Of a stretch of 64,000 bases of DNA, positions 33,901 to 41,765 are shown in pieces. The notes below the pieces were generated by a model that saw only the letters and a program-made list of their open reading frames with translations, made no database searches and was not told where the DNA came from. The position numbers and the translations under genes are program-made. How positions within the stretch are numbered: position 1 is the stretch's first letter; each line of letters begins with the position of its first letter. The DNA is from Mytilus edulis (taxonomy: Eukaryota > Mollusca > Bivalvia > Mytilida > Mytilidae): contig NC_092350.1 of the NCBI RefSeq assembly GCF_963676685.1, forward strand, positions 6,251,486-6,315,485. Direction: 5' to 3'.

Positions 33901-36900
33901 AAATCAGTAATATGACAGTTGTTGTCCATTCGTTTAATGTGTTTTATCATTTGATGTTTCCATTTGATTAGTGACTTTCCGTTTTGAATATTCCTTGGAG
34001 TAAAGTATTTTTGTGATTTCTACGTTTTAAGTGACAGTAGTATCCATTTTCAAATCTCATAAATCGATAAAAAGTTATTAAAACAACGAGACAAACAAAA
34101 ACTGATGAAATTGAGCCTTTAATTCATTGTTGTCGTTTGTTGATGGTTACATATAAAACTGTTTTTCATCACCAACACTACATAAATAAGGCCGTTAGTT
34201 TTCTCGTTTAAATTGTTTTACGTTTGTCATTTCGGGGCCTTTTATAGCTGACTATGCGGTATTAGCTTTGCTCATTGGTGAAGGCCATACAGACCCATAT
34301 GACTGTTAATTTCTGTGTCATTGGTCTCCCGTTCCCAGCGCATGTTTGCACCTGTCCCAAGTCAGGAGCCTCTGGCCTTTGTTAGTTTTGTATGATTTTT
34401 AATTTTAGTTTCTTGTGTATGATTCGGAGTTTAGTATGACGTCCATTATCACTGAACTAGTAACATGTTTGTTTAGGGGCCAGCTGAAGGACTCCTCCGG
34501 ATGCAGGAATTTCTCGCTGCATTGAAGACCCATTGGTTGCCTTCGGCTGTTGTCTGCTCTATGGTTGAGTTATTGTCTCTCATTTCCATTCTCAATTTTA
34601 ATTTTATGCATCTGAATCTATAACCACTGACACACTCAAAATGTCACTGTCGGGTAAAAAAATGGAAATAAAGTAATAGTAAAACTACCGCAAAAATGAC
34701 GTTCTTAACAACTTCTCTGTCCATTGAATGCAGTATGAATTTTTCCATGTGATTTATTCGTAGAGTTGTTAGAGTCTGTCGTAAATCTGGGTCATCCTTA
34801 CTGGCTATCTTGACCGGAAGTTGTGTTGGGAAGACAAATATATTCTTTTGACTTAATGACAATACAGGTGCAAAATCACCTGTAAAAGAATGAATGTTTT
34901 CAAATGAGACAACTCTCTACCAGGGACAAAATAACAAATACAGGTCACTTTATAAACGTTAGTAAATGTAAGTGAAATGAGCATGCTGTTTAAACATTTT
35001 GAAAATTTCTGGAGAAAGTTGTAAAAGATTCAACGCAGAAGGAATGAATTTGTCTTACTCTGTATAAAGGGGAACTATTGGAATACGTACATGTCTTTCC
35101 AATTGATATTTTATCGTGTGGTTTTCTATGTTGTGATGTTATGCTATTGTTTAAGAAAAAAGGAGAAGGTTTGGTACCATTTAAACGTTTAATCCCGCTG
35201 CACATTTTTGTACCTGTCCAAAGTCAGGAATCTGATGTACAGTAGTTGTCGTTTGTTTGTGTAATTTATACGTGTTTCTCGTTCCTCGTTTTTTATATAG
35301 ATTAGACCGTTGGTTCTCCCCTTTGAATGGTGTTACACTAGTAATTTTGGGGCCCTTGATAGCTTTTTCTTCGGTATGAGCCAAGGCTCCGTGTTAAAGG
35401 CCGTATAATGGTTTACTTTTATTAATTGTTATTTGGATGGAGAGTTGTCTCATTGGCACTCACACCACATCTTCCTATATCTATGTAGGAAGCTTTATGA
35501 ATACATCGATCATGTAGTACAATATAAAGCCAAAACAGGTACTATGTTCACTTATCTCTGTCATTTAGATCATCAAAGTTTTCTTAAGCATAGACATATT
35601 TTTTTTAAATTTTAATCGACGTGTACAAGGTTGCTAAAGATTTGTAGTACGTAAGAACAGATTAACTTTACAAATACTACCATATTACCTTGGGATAAAA
35701 ACGCCACTTTTTTCCACCTCAGTTTTTCAACAATTTGTGCTATCGCAGTAGACATAGAAGAAGCATCGGGAAGAATCGGAAAGGTTCTTTCTGACGGCTC
35801 TGGCTGTCTTGAAGACTCGGTAACCAAATGAACCTGCTTTCGGATCACATATTGCATGGAAGTGAAGACATCGATGTAAGGGCCGATAGCTATAGCCATT
35901 CGGTCATCATCAAATAGAGACCGAGCTAAAACAAAAACAAAAAAAAACCTAACATATTATTATTGGCGTTCACAAGATGTTACGGTAATCAATAGCAATA
36001 GGAACTGTTTTGAATAAGGAATTGAGTTTACAAACTATCAAAGGTCAGTAGTGTATTGTATGCCTTACACACACATTTAAAATCGTTGTTGCGGGGGTTG
36101 TTTTACTACATGTAATTCTCAACTATTGTGAATTTTTTTGATCAAATTTGTCTATTACCTATTTCTATTGTCCTTGCTTTAAACTGTCCTCCTCGACCTT
36201 TGATATTTGGTTTATCTTCATTTTTAAGTTGTTATTCTTAATTGAAATAGGCCGAGACCATATTCACAACATTTACAGATGTCTGAGCCATTATAGGCAT
36301 ATACTGCAGGTAAAAATTGAATTGATAGTTTATATAAACCTTCTACAGTTTGTTTTTGTGATCTGGTTTTTGTATGGCAGCATGTTCCTTTAGCTTGTTT
36401 AAAGAAAGCATAATAAAAGGAAACCCGAAATTATGAAGATGAATTTTACTATGTTACACAAAACATTCATTACTTAAACGTCTTTTTCCGCGGTGTTCAA
36501 ATTGAATAGTTCTAGCTTACAAATAGCTTGTACGTCGAAAAGCATAGGTTCACCACGCTTAAACATGGAATGTACCGGTCTTGTCACACGGGTAAAACAA
36601 GAAAAGATATATACAGGGTAAAACAAAAAATAATTTGTACGAATCAAGAAGGCTCATTTTTTATCATTGTTATATACATTAAAACCATCTTATACATTTA
36701 TTAAATTATTTGTTGTTGTTGTTGTTGTTGTTGTAGTAGACATACCAGAGGTAAGACTTTGGTAAACATGTGGTCCGTCTGTTTTATCATAGGCTACTTC
36801 CGTTAAGTTCAGTTTACAGAAATGCAAAGATGAGTTCTTTTCCAGTGTTTCAGCAATAGTTTTGTAATTCTCAAAATTAGTGCGGTTTTTGTACCCAACA

Positions 36901-36974
36901 ATTGCTGTAATTAGAAGAAAAAAAATTAGTGTTATTGTCTTGAAAGTAATTTGTGTTGCAACATTTGTCCTCAT
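15731..36974 (-). CDS. Ionotropic glutamate receptor subunit (gene span, 12 exons plus probable terminal exon)
   Basis: Exons: 36974-36746, 35925-35689, 34879-34689, 33280-33227, 32472-32376, 29945-29785, 29047-28928, 28493-28368, 27623-27462, 25753-25450, 24677-24143, 23597-23399 and probably 15955-15731. All junctions are GT-AG and in phase; the first twelve sum to 805 codons, and the last adds 74 plus stop. Order: signal peptide, N-terminal domain (to about 370), S1, M1 (about 506-530), pore loop (SLWYSLNVLLQGG, about 550-562), M3 with AYTANLAAFLT (589-599), S2 and M4 (about 766-783). The S2 cysteines (C691, C745) are kept. R474 matches the invariant ligand-binding Arg, but neighbouring ligand positions differ. 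It should be a plasma-membrane tetrameric cation-channel subunit; the ligand is uncertain. Confidence 0.92.
16618..16641. repeat. Poly-C tract
   Basis: More than 20 consecutive C residues in the last intron of the receptor gene; the length is likely polymorphic or misassembled. Confidence 0.9.
17069..17180. repeat. Dispersed repeat, family E
   Basis: Contains GAATGTGTCAAAGCGACAAC, AGAGCAGACAACAGCCGAAG and CACCCGTAGGTGTCCTTCAG. Matches 34470-34600 in inverted orientation. Confidence 0.6.
17229..17425 (-). repeat. Solitary family B ribozyme element in the last receptor intron
   Basis: Same structure as the elements at 7288 and 26831, in the sense direction of the receptor gene. Confidence 0.78.
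17264..17307 (-). ncRNA. Hammerhead ribozyme, family B solitary (core intact, GTT cleavage site)
   Basis: Minus strand GCGTTA, CTGATGA, GTCT-TTTGT-GGAC, GAAA, CGCGTG, TT, TGGCGT. CTGATGA and GAAA are kept. The cleavage triplet is GTT instead of GTC, and two pairs have become wobbles. Activity is uncertain. Confidence 0.7.
18160..18270. repeat. Dispersed repeat, family H
   Basis: Contains TTATTTTCGATTTATGAGTT and TGTCCCTCTGGTATCTTT. Matches 23985-24095 and, inverted, 49240-49375. Confidence 0.55.
18448..18491 (+). ncRNA. Degenerate family B hammerhead (inactive)
   Basis: The plus strand retains GTCACTG, GTGTGGACGAAACGC and TTCTGGCG in register, but the core box reads CTGGTTA and helix III is lost. 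An old inactivated copy. Confidence 0.55.
18590..19070. repeat. Dispersed repeat, family G, with internal partial duplication
   Basis: Two internal copies of a block like GTTTCTGTGTGTG.TACATTTTAA.G (near 18728 and 18911). Matches 41760-42160 inverted. The two opposite-strand ORFs here are not conserved proteins. Confidence 0.55.
19395..19500 (+). repeat. Degenerate family A ribozyme relic
   Basis: Resembles array A2 from the AAATATTTTGG linker to TTGTCGAAATATGCATCTGGTG, but the CTGAAGA box is destroyed. It shows that family A also inserted here long ago. Confidence 0.55.
20165..20264. other. Assembly gap (100 N)
   Basis: Run of N. It lies in the last receptor intron, about 470 bp before the B ribozyme array, so the gap probably reflects unresolved repeats. 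Confidence 1.
20761..20804 (-). ncRNA. Family B hammerhead, tandem copy 1 (core mutated CTGATAA)
   Basis: The catalytic G of CUGAUGA (G8) is A. Helices II and III and GAAA are intact, and helix I is largely kept. G8 is the general base region, so activity should be abolished or very low. Confidence 0.75.
20996..21078 (-). ncRNA. Two-hairpin domain, family B copy 1
   Basis: On the minus strand the stem GTCAACAC/GTGTTGAC closes the same TTCG loop as in family A, with several compensatory base-pair changes. The second hairpin is GGATG-TTT-CGTCC. Further copies start at 21351 and 21706 (loop mutated to TTCT). Confidence 0.72.
21116..21159 (-). ncRNA. Family B hammerhead, tandem copy 2 (GAAA changed to AAAA)
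   Basis: CTGATGA is intact, but G12 of the GAAA box is A; all other elements are present. G12 is the proposed general base, so this copy is probably inactive. Confidence 0.75.
21351..21433 (-). ncRNA. Two-hairpin domain, family B copy 2
   Basis: UUCG hairpin at 21351-21370, identical to the copy at 20996. The second hairpin (GGATA-TTT-CGTCC) carries one mismatch. Confidence 0.7.
21471..21514 (-). ncRNA. Family B hammerhead, tandem copy 3 (GAAA changed to AAAA)
   Basis: Carries the same G12-to-A change as copy 2, so copies 2 and 3 share a recent duplication. Confidence 0.75.
21706..21790 (-). ncRNA. Two-hairpin domain, family B copy 3 (loop changed)
   Basis: The stem GTCAACAC/GTGTTGAC is intact but the loop is TTCT instead of TTCG on the minus strand. 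Confidence 0.65.
21826..21869 (-). ncRNA. Family B hammerhead, tandem copy 4 (core TTGATGA)
   Basis: C3 of CUGAUGA is U; GAAA, GTC and helix I are intact. C3 pairs with G8 in the active fold, so activity should be strongly reduced. Confidence 0.75.
22417..22505 (-). repeat. Solitary family B element, truncated
   Basis: Carries a hammerhead at 22452-22495 with core CTTATGA (G5 to U) and helix II reduced (GTCT/AAAC). Inactive. Sense to the receptor gene. Confidence 0.72.
22552..22800 (+). repeat. Inverted family B fragment with two-hairpin domain
   Basis: Plus-strand sense copy. It starts at CACTGGGTCAATGC and includes hairpin GGACG-TTT-CGTCC and UUCG hairpin GTCAGCACTTCGGTGTTGAC (22612-22631, one G-U wobble). 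It stops in the linker before a ribozyme would occur, where a family I repeat begins. Confidence 0.7.
22805..23260. repeat. Dispersed repeat, family I, with internal duplication
   Basis: Starts at a C/G-rich hairpin (CCCCCGC...GGGGGGGGG) followed by CAGTCCGTCC repeats, then two copies of a block with TCAGCTATACCGTGTGATGC (near 22971 and 23139). An inverted relative is at 57220-57455. It gives rise to three spurious overlapping ORFs. Confidence 0.65.
23399..23597 (-). CDS. Glutamate receptor exon 12 (end of S2, M4)
   Basis: Acceptor TTTCTTGCAG rebuilds LKGKWWRSNC, the conserved K-W-W end of S2. M4 (MFGVFLILLGSIVLAIIVEV) and a basic cytoplasmic start follow. The donor is GAG|GTAAGT. If this donor is skipped the frame reads 28 more residues to a stop at 23315. 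Confidence 0.93.
23985..24100. repeat. Dispersed repeat, family H, next to exon 11 donor
   Basis: Contains TTTATTTTCGATCATTGATC and TGTCCCTCTAGTATCTTTCG. Ends about 45 bp inside the intron from the exon 11 donor. Confidence 0.5.
24143..24677 (-). CDS. Glutamate receptor exon 11 (M2-M3, S2)
   Basis: Acceptor CTGTTACAG, donor GGAAA|GTACGT. Encodes GGTEYSPQTTSMR, M3 with AYTANLAAFLT and most of S2. The gating motif has Ala where most receptors have Ser (SYTANLAAF). D679 aligns with the pocket Glu/Asp. Confidence 0.95.
25450..25753 (-). CDS. Glutamate receptor exon 10 (end of S1, M1, pore loop)
   Basis: Acceptor TTCTTATAG, donor CAAG|GTAATA. Encodes DGDIIIGSLDVKSSREEQ (R474 aligns with the invariant ligand Arg), M1 and the pore helix to Q560, which aligns with the Q/R/N selectivity site. 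A broken copy of the 5' part of this exon is at 25903-25978. Confidence 0.93.
25903..26060 (-). pseudogene. Truncated duplicate of receptor exon 10 5' end and its acceptor
   Basis: This stretch repeats the exon 10 acceptor, about 25 following codons (DGDIIIGSLDVKSSR identical, then diverging) and about 80 bp of the preceding intron. The copied acceptor GTTTTAG is intact. The reading frame stays open past the homology but has no matching M1, no pore and no donor. It lies 225 bp upstream of the real exon. I read it as a broken tandem exon duplication. Confidence 0.8.
26148..26226. repeat. (TA)n microsatellites
   Basis: Two TA-rich tracts around 26148-26170 and 26203-26226; a third follows the hairpin at 26465-26485 and a fourth is at 26660-26690. 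Confidence 0.85.
26316..26469. mobile_element. Inverted-repeat hairpin element with a tRNA-like half in its loop
   Basis: Two perfect 44-bp arms (26316-26359 and 26426-26469) flank a 66-bp centre. On the minus strand the centre holds GGGTTCGAATCCCGGCGAGG, which looks like the T-arm and 3' acceptor half of a tRNA, including an RNA polymerase III B-box. No A-box or anticodon arm is visible, so it is not a tRNA gene. It is inserted in TA microsatellite DNA. Probably a MITE or snapback element; class unknown. Confidence 0.7.
26831..26985 (-). repeat. Solitary family B ribozyme element in receptor intron 9
   Basis: Begins at the sense 3' end CTATGATGAGT (26831) and includes the intact hammerhead at 26866-26909. 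It lies between exons 9 and 10, in the direction of receptor transcription. Confidence 0.82.
26866..26909 (-). ncRNA. Type I hammerhead ribozyme, family B, intact consensus, intronic and sense
   Basis: Minus strand: GCGTCA, CTGATGA, GTCT-TTTGT-AGAC, GAAA, CGCGCG, TC, TGGCGT. All core bases are conserved, helix II has four Watson-Crick pairs and helix I has six pairs (two wobbles). The cleavage triplet is GTC. It would lie in the pre-mRNA of the glutamate receptor about 550 nt after the exon 9 donor. Confidence 0.88.
27462..27623 (-). CDS. Glutamate receptor exon 9 (S1)
   Basis: 54 codons with acceptor TTTGTAG and donor GGA|GTATGT. Encodes DPPFVQRGHGGKYEGFCVDI..., containing the conserved KYEGFCVDL-type motif; Y418 aligns with the pocket tyrosine of AMPA receptors. 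Confidence 0.92.
28368..28493 (-). CDS. Glutamate receptor exon 8 (linker and start of S1)
   Basis: 42 codons in phase 0 with donor TTA|GTGAGTA. The acceptor CATTTTAG|ATTGG lies in a tandem array in which the same splice site is repeated upstream (28479-28600). Encodes IGSCTFSDSGP... to KDKNFTVITRL at the start of the ligand-binding domain. Confidence 0.86.
28479..28600. repeat. About 30-bp tandem repeat spanning the exon 8 splice acceptor
   Basis: Four units of TGTACATGAACCAATCTAAAA type, starting at 28479, 28509, 28540 and 28579. The first unit holds the real acceptor and first exon bases; the others duplicate the acceptor upstream. Use of the next acceptor would add 30 nt with an in-frame stop. 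Confidence 0.85.
28928..29047 (-). CDS. Glutamate receptor exon 7 (end of N-terminal domain)
   Basis: 40 codons in phase 0 with acceptor TTGTCGTCAG and donor CAG|GTGAGTA. The GALGSYHWILKPE segment corresponds to the usual F-x-G-x-x-G strand, and NMSLTRLNGKVEQ leads into S1. Confidence 0.86.
29590..29660. repeat. Dispersed repeat, family C fragment
   Basis: Contains GGACAGTTGTCTCATTGGCA, the end block of family C. Confidence 0.6.
29665..29725 (+). repeat. Family B ribozyme 3' fragment
   Basis: Plus strand GGCGAAACGCGAGTCTAGTG then a tail with CCTGGTATTGATGATGAGT. Only GAAA, helix III and the 3' side remain; the 5' half of the hammerhead is missing. Confidence 0.6.
29785..29945 (-). CDS. Glutamate receptor exon 6 (N-terminal domain)
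   Basis: Acceptor CATTTGTAG, donor CGG|GTAAAG. Encodes residues up to 323, including FEVAVLVDTVDMLRHFLSQ, the conserved late helix of the N-terminal domain. Confidence 0.88.
30640..30900. repeat. Foldback repeat with short tandem duplication
   Basis: Arms of about 80 bp (30640-30725 and 30780-30862) are inverted and about 80% alike. The right arm is followed by a second copy of GTATC...ATCCGGTGGT.TTGATACACAGTGA. It lies in receptor intron 5. Confidence 0.65.
30912..31860. repeat. Tandem duplication with 485-bp period
   Basis: Two diverged copies starting at TATGAGGCAAGCATTACC (30914) and TATGAGGCAGGCATTACC (31399). Each ends with AAAAATTCGGG.AATTTTC near GGGGACT.CGTCCCC. Non-coding, inside receptor intron 5. 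Confidence 0.75.
32376..32472 (-). CDS. Glutamate receptor exon 5 (N-terminal domain)
   Basis: Acceptor TTTTAAG, donor CCAG|GTAAAT, ending in phase 1. Encodes residues 238-269 and the split Gly of ...TIGIPG-DYFKKKSRFEVAVLVD, which joins directly to the exon at 29945. Confidence 0.88.
32950..33095. repeat. Dispersed repeat, family C
   Basis: Contains GACTATGCGGTATTGGCTTT, GTTGAAGGCCGTACGGTGA and GAGTTGTCTCATTGGCAATC. Confidence 0.65.
33227..33280 (-). CDS. Glutamate receptor exon 4 (54-bp micro-exon)
   Basis: Exactly 18 codons (AKDLHLLHHSRKWFLTYL) with a good acceptor (TGTTTCAG) and donor GTAATT. The joined sequence ...NVIFA-AKDLHLL...TYL-DFEDIFD matches the expected helix-strand of the N-terminal domain. 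Short enough to be missed by ORF searches. Confidence 0.88.
33455..34030. repeat. Two dispersed family D repeats in direct orientation
   Basis: Copies at 33455-33665 and 33820-34030 share GAGAGGTTAGCGCT (GAGAGGTTTAGCGCT in the second), TATGACAGTTGTTGTCCATT and a terminal GTATTTTTGTGATTT. Confidence 0.65.
34160..34620. repeat. Composite of dispersed families C, F and E
   Basis: Family C at 34160-34330 (CTGACTATGCGGTATTAGC), family F fragment at 34340-34390 (GTCCCAAGTCAGGAGCCT) and family E inverted at 34470-34600. All in receptor intron 2-3 flank. Confidence 0.55.
34689..34879 (-). CDS. Glutamate receptor exon 3 (N-terminal domain)
   Basis: Acceptor TTTTACAG, donor GCG|GTAGTT, leaving phase 0. 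Encodes residues 156-219, including LRQTLTTLRINHMEKFILHS. Confidence 0.9.
35155..35490. repeat. Dispersed repeat, family F
   Basis: Long match to 5690-6010, including TAGACCGTTGGTT, GAATGGTGTTACACTAGT and CACCACATCTTCCTATATCT. Confidence 0.65.
35689..35925 (-). CDS. Glutamate receptor exon 2 (N-terminal domain)
   Basis: Acceptor TTTTGTTTTAG, donor CAAG|GTAATA, phases 1 and 1. Encodes residues 77-155, including MAIAIGPYIDVFTS and the basic LRWKKVAFLSQ strand typical of the bilobed amino-terminal domain. Confidence 0.9.
36746..36974 (-). CDS. Glutamate receptor exon 1 (signal peptide, start of N-terminal domain)
   Basis: Begins with ATG at 36974 and encodes a hydrophobic leader (FKTITLIFFLLITAIVG, residues 11-27) followed by the first N-terminal domain residues. 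The donor is CTG|GTATGT, ending in phase 1. A (GTT)n microsatellite on the plus strand lies just inside the intron (36711-36735). Confidence 0.88.
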
Positions 36975-36979
36975 TGTAG

Positions 36980-37500
36980 AAGTGTATTAAAGGAGTGTAC
37001 ATATAAGTCAGTAATATAAATTATAAACATTTTAGTTGGAATAATATTGTATCCATGATAAATCATTCATTACATGACTATGATAAAATATTAATAAAAC
37101 TTATGATTAAGTGTCAGAGAGCAAAATAAACCAAAATTGGGGTCAATTTGAAATAGCCAAAAAGATTTAAAAGATCTACTTTGAAAGTATTATCTTCGTA
37201 ATTGTTTGATGAAAAGTGTTCTATAACATGCTGCATTAAAAAAAACACACATTTTAGCTATGAATAAATATATTTATATATATTTGGGCTAAAATTTCAA
37301 ATGACTGTGCTTCTTAATTTTTTTTTTTGGTTTTGCTGTTTTTGTTATTTACACACGTCCATCTCAATATAATATAAATTAGACTTTGAAACTGCCAAAA
37401 AAAATATCCCGACTAACACGCTACATTTTCAAATGGAATCTTCTGATTTTAATGACTTAATCATATTCAATTTATAGAGCAACGATATTTTATCTGAGTT
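36980..37500. other. Upstream flank of the glutamate receptor gene; nothing identified
   Basis: AT-rich. It may hold the promoter and 5' untranslated region, but I see no convincing TATA box or initiator to call. Confidence 0.35.
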
Positions 37501-37511
37501 ATTGGATAATA

Positions 37512-37655
37512 TCAGATTATTACATGACATTTTTCATAATGCATGTATTATCAGCCCTAGGTTCAATATCAGCCCAAGAGCCGCATGGCTCGAGGGCTGA
37601 TATTGACCGAGGGCTGATAATACATGCGATATGAAAAATGACATGTTATGATCTT
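37512..37655. repeat. Nested imperfect palindrome
   Basis: Outer arms ACATGACATTTTTCATA..GCATGTATTATCAGCCCT pair with the reverse at 37605-37650; an inner pair CAATATCAGCCC/GGGCTGATATTG lies around a GAGCCGCATGGCTC loop. ATCAGCCC recurs at 38192, so it may be one end of a larger 37.5-38.2 kb foldback element. Confidence 0.7.
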
Positions 37656-38969
37656 TTTATCATATGCTTCAACAATGGAGAAAAATCACAAATTCATATA
37701 TTGATCCTTTTACGTGGTTCCCAAATAGAAGTTCAAAGAGTAAAAAGTTCACGGACGTCGGATCCCAAATTTAGTACATTCGATATGAAATCTGTCTATC
37801 AGATGCCTCAACAGAAGAAAAAAAAAACATTTTAATATGGACGAAACGACAAAAGAAATGATTCAAAAATATACATAATGAACACTGTTTGAAAAAGTAA
37901 ACTTTTTTAACGTAACTTTCTAAATTATGTTTGAAACTTTTAAAAAACGCATTTATTTAATAATTTGATTTGATTTTGTTTTTATTATTATTTTACAAAA
38001 TATACTTTCCAGTATCCAAACAATTGTTTTGCTATAAAATTGAGATTGTACACTACTTTGTAAGTTTTTTAGTGAAAATGTAGCATTGAGGTATGTTTTC
38101 CGGAATTTGCCGAGTATCACCGGAATGCCATGCGATAACGTTACGGAAAGGCATGTGATAACACTCGAAGCATGTGATAAATTTTTCATATCAGCCCGCT
38201 AAGCACCAATTCGAAAAATATGGAATTTGCGTTGATTTAATGCTATTATCATACAGTAAAAATCATATGTTATTTAGTATAAGTATATGATAATAGCAAG
38301 TTTTCTTGCATCATCAACTCTATTTACATGAAATACTGTAAATTCTATTGAAACATAATTAAAACCTTAAATAAAAATAATTGAAAAAATCATATGTAAA
38401 CTGATTCAAATTCAAATCTCATACTGTTATAATTATAAAATAAATCTTTTACACGCCAGGTGGAGATCCCAGACTGCAATGAAGGGCTTAGCTAATGCAA
38501 TCAGTGGAAGTTATTTGATGACATGCTTACACAATTTATTGGAATTCTGTTGACGTTTTCTGACATTAAACTGATATATCCACAGTACTATCCAGGGACT
38601 TTGTTTGCACAAATTGATGAATTATTTTAGATATTGATGAATACAGAGTTTTCCCATAGAGATGGTAAACAATAAGAATTAATTCAATAAAATATTATGA
38701 GTACAATGTACAGTGTCTGGAATATGACGCTTTGTAATATACAAATACGCAGGTTTAGCATCCACTTAAAAGTTAGTTACATAATTTTTTCTATTTGTAA
38801 ACCATGCTCATTTTCAGGTTTGCATATCAAATTACGACAGACTGTCTCCATTTATAATTTAATTATATAAACACTTTATTCTCTGCTGTTAATCAATGGC
38901 ATTTAAAAAAGGACAAATATTTTTCAATTGTTACTCAAAAACCTGAAAAACATAAAAGTGGCAATCGGA

Positions 38970-40580
38970 AAATGATGTAAACTAGGGCGTTAACCAGATA
39001 CAAAGGTGTCTAAGATGGCAATCAGAAAACGATGTAAACCAGGGCGTTAATCAGATAACAGGGTTTTTAAGGAGGCAATCAGAAAACGATGTAAACCAGG
39101 GCGTTAATCAGATAACAGGGTTTTTTGTTAAGGAGGCAATCAGAAACGATGTAAACTAGGGCGTTAACCAGATACAAAGGTGTCTTAGATGGCAATCAGA
39201 AAACGATGTAAAATAAAGCGTTCATCAATACTAAAGGTTTTTAAGGAGGAAATAAGAAACGATGTAAACAAGAGGGTTAATCAGATAACAGGGTTTCTTG
39301 GATGGCTACAAGAAAGCGATGTAAAAAGATCGTTTTTAGATACAAAGGGTTGCTAAGGTGGCTATAAAAAAAAACAAGAAACTTAAGCTGGTACAAAGGG
39401 TGTCTAATATGGCAATCAGAAAACGATGTAAACTAGGGCGTTAACCAGATACACAGGTGTCGTAGATGGCAATCAGAAAACGATGTAAAATAAGACGTTC
39501 ATCAATACTAAAGGTTTTTAAAGAGGAAATCAGAAACGATGTAAACTAGGGCGTTAACCAGATACAAAGGTGTCTTAGATGGCAATCAGAAAACGACGTA
39601 AACTAGGGCTTTAATCAGATAACAGGGTTTTTAAGGAGGCAATCAGAAACGATGTAAACAGGACGTTAACCAGATACAAAGGTGTCTCAGATGGCAGTCA
39701 GAAAACGATGTAAAATAAAACGTTCATCAATACTAAAGGTTTTTAAGGAGGAAATCAGAAACGATGTTAACAAGAGGGTTAATCAGATAACAGGGTTTCT
39801 TAGATGGCAATCAGAAAACGATGTAAAAAAGACCGTTTTAAAATACAAAGGGTTGCTAAGGTGGCTATGAAAAAACCAAGAAACTTAAGCTGGTACAAAG
39901 GGTGTCTAATATGGCAATCAGAAAACGATGTAAACTAGGGCGTTAACCAGATACAAAGGTGTCTTAGATGGCAATCAAAAAACGATGTAAAATAAGACGT
40001 TCATCAATACTAAAGGTTTTTAAGGAGGAAATCAGAAACGATGCAAACTAGGGCGTTAACCAGATACAAAGGTGTCTTAAATGGCAATCAGAAAACGATG
40101 TAAACTAGGGCTTTAATCAGATAACAGGGTTTTTAAGGAGGCAATCAGAAACGATGTAAACTAGGGCGTTAACCAGATACAAAGGTGTCTTAGGTGGCAA
40201 TCAGAAAACGATGTAAACTAGGGCTTTAATCAGATAACAGGGTTTTTAAGGAGGCAACCAGAAACGATGTAAACTAGGGCGTTAACCAGATACAAAGGTG
40301 TTTTAGATGGCAATCAGAAAACGATGTAAACTAGGGCGTTAATCAGATAACAGGATTTTTAAGGAGGCAATCAGAAACGATGTAAACTAGGGCGTTAACC
40401 AGGTACAAAGGTGTCTTAGATGGCAATCAGAAAACGATGTAAACTAGGGCGTTAATCAGATAACAGGGTTTTTAAGGAGGCAATCAGAAACGATGTAAAC
40501 TACATGTAGGGCGTTAACCAGATACAAAAGGTGTCTTATATGGCAATCAGAAAACGATGTAAACTAGGGCGTTAATCGGA
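38970..40580. repeat. About 56-bp minisatellite with alternating unit types (block 1)
   Basis: Units carry GGCAATCAGAAAACGATGTA followed by a variant of AACTAGGGCGTTAACCAGAT. Two subtypes alternate: one ends ACAAAGGTGTCTTAGAT, the other AACAGGGTTTTTAAGGAG. Rarer subtypes contain TTCATCAATACTAAAGG and AACAAGAAACTTAAGCTGGT. No reading frame survives throughout. Confidence 0.9.
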
Positions 40581-40587
40581 TAATTAG

Positions 40588-40731
40588 ACAATATACGTAT
40601 AGTGTCTTGAAATATGAAATTTATTTGTATGAGGCTTAGAAACGGGAAAATGCGAGGTTCTACCGAGCATTTTCCCGTTTCGTGCCGAATACAAATAAAT
40701 TTCATATTTCAAGACACTATACGTATATTGT
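40588..40731. mobile_element. Long hairpin at the edge of an insertion in the minisatellite
   Basis: Perfect 43-bp outer arms (ACAATATACGTATAGTGTCT... and reverse), then an inner AAACGGGAAAATGC/GCATTTTCCCGTTT pair, with a short loop. It begins an insertion (about 40580-41130) that splits the minisatellite. Probably a MITE. Confidence 0.75.
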
Positions 40732-41129
40732 TTTTATACTGAAATCGATAAAAAATAATAAAAAATAATAAAAATATGAAACAAATATCATTAAAAAAAG
40801 TGTTTGGAATTTCCCCCTTGGGGTACCATTTTGGGGTATTTCCCTATGAGCGTAGTCTAGGCGGTAAGCATTGACAATTTAAGGAATTAGAAAGGGAAAA
40901 TGAATTTAATTAATAACATTTGATAAACATGGTATATAAATTACCAGTTTGAAGACATAACAGGTTTAAATTTATAAAAGTTTGACCATTGTTACTACAA
41001 GTTGTCATGGTTGTGACGTGACGTTGTAAGTAGGCGGGGCTTATAGGTGAGTTGAGGTCATTGACGTATAAAGCTAACGTTTATACGTATAGCTTTATCT
41101 GTATAGTAAAATAGCTGATTGCAGTATAA

Positions 41130-41765
41130 CAGGGTTTTTAAGGAGGCAATCAGAAACGATGTAAACTAGGGCGTTAACCAGATACAAAGGTGTCTTAGAT
41201 GGCAATCAGAAAACGATGTAAAATGAGACGTTCATCAATACTAAAGGTTTTTAAGGAGAAAATCAGAAACGATGTAACAAGAGGGTTAATCAGATAACAG
41301 GGTTGCTAAGATGGCTATACAAAAAACAAGAAACTTAAGCTGGTACAAAGGGTGTCTAATATGACAATCAGAAAACGATGTAAACTAGGGCGTTAATCAG
41401 ATACCAAGGTGTCTAAGATGGCAATAAAAAAACGAAGTTAACTAAGGCGTTAATCAGATACCAAGGTGTCTAAGATGGCAATAAAAAAACGAAGTTAACT
41501 AAGGCGTTAATCAGATACCAAGGTTGTCTAAGATGGCAATCAGAAAACGATGTAAACTAAGGCGTTAATCAGATACTACGGGTGTCTAAGATGGCAATCA
41601 GAAAACGATGTAAACAAGGGTGTTAGTAAGATACCAAGGGTTTCCAAGTAGGCTACTAGAAAGCGATGTAAACTGGGGTGTTAAACAGATACCAAGGGTG
41701 TATAAGGTGTCAATCAGAAAGTGATGTAAATAAGGGCGTTAATCAGATACCAAGGATTGCTAAGA
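41130..41765. repeat. About 56-bp minisatellite (block 2)
   Basis: Same units as block 1, with a later homogeneous set ending AACTAAGGCGTTAATCAGAT ACCAAGGTGTCTAAGAT. Confidence 0.88.
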
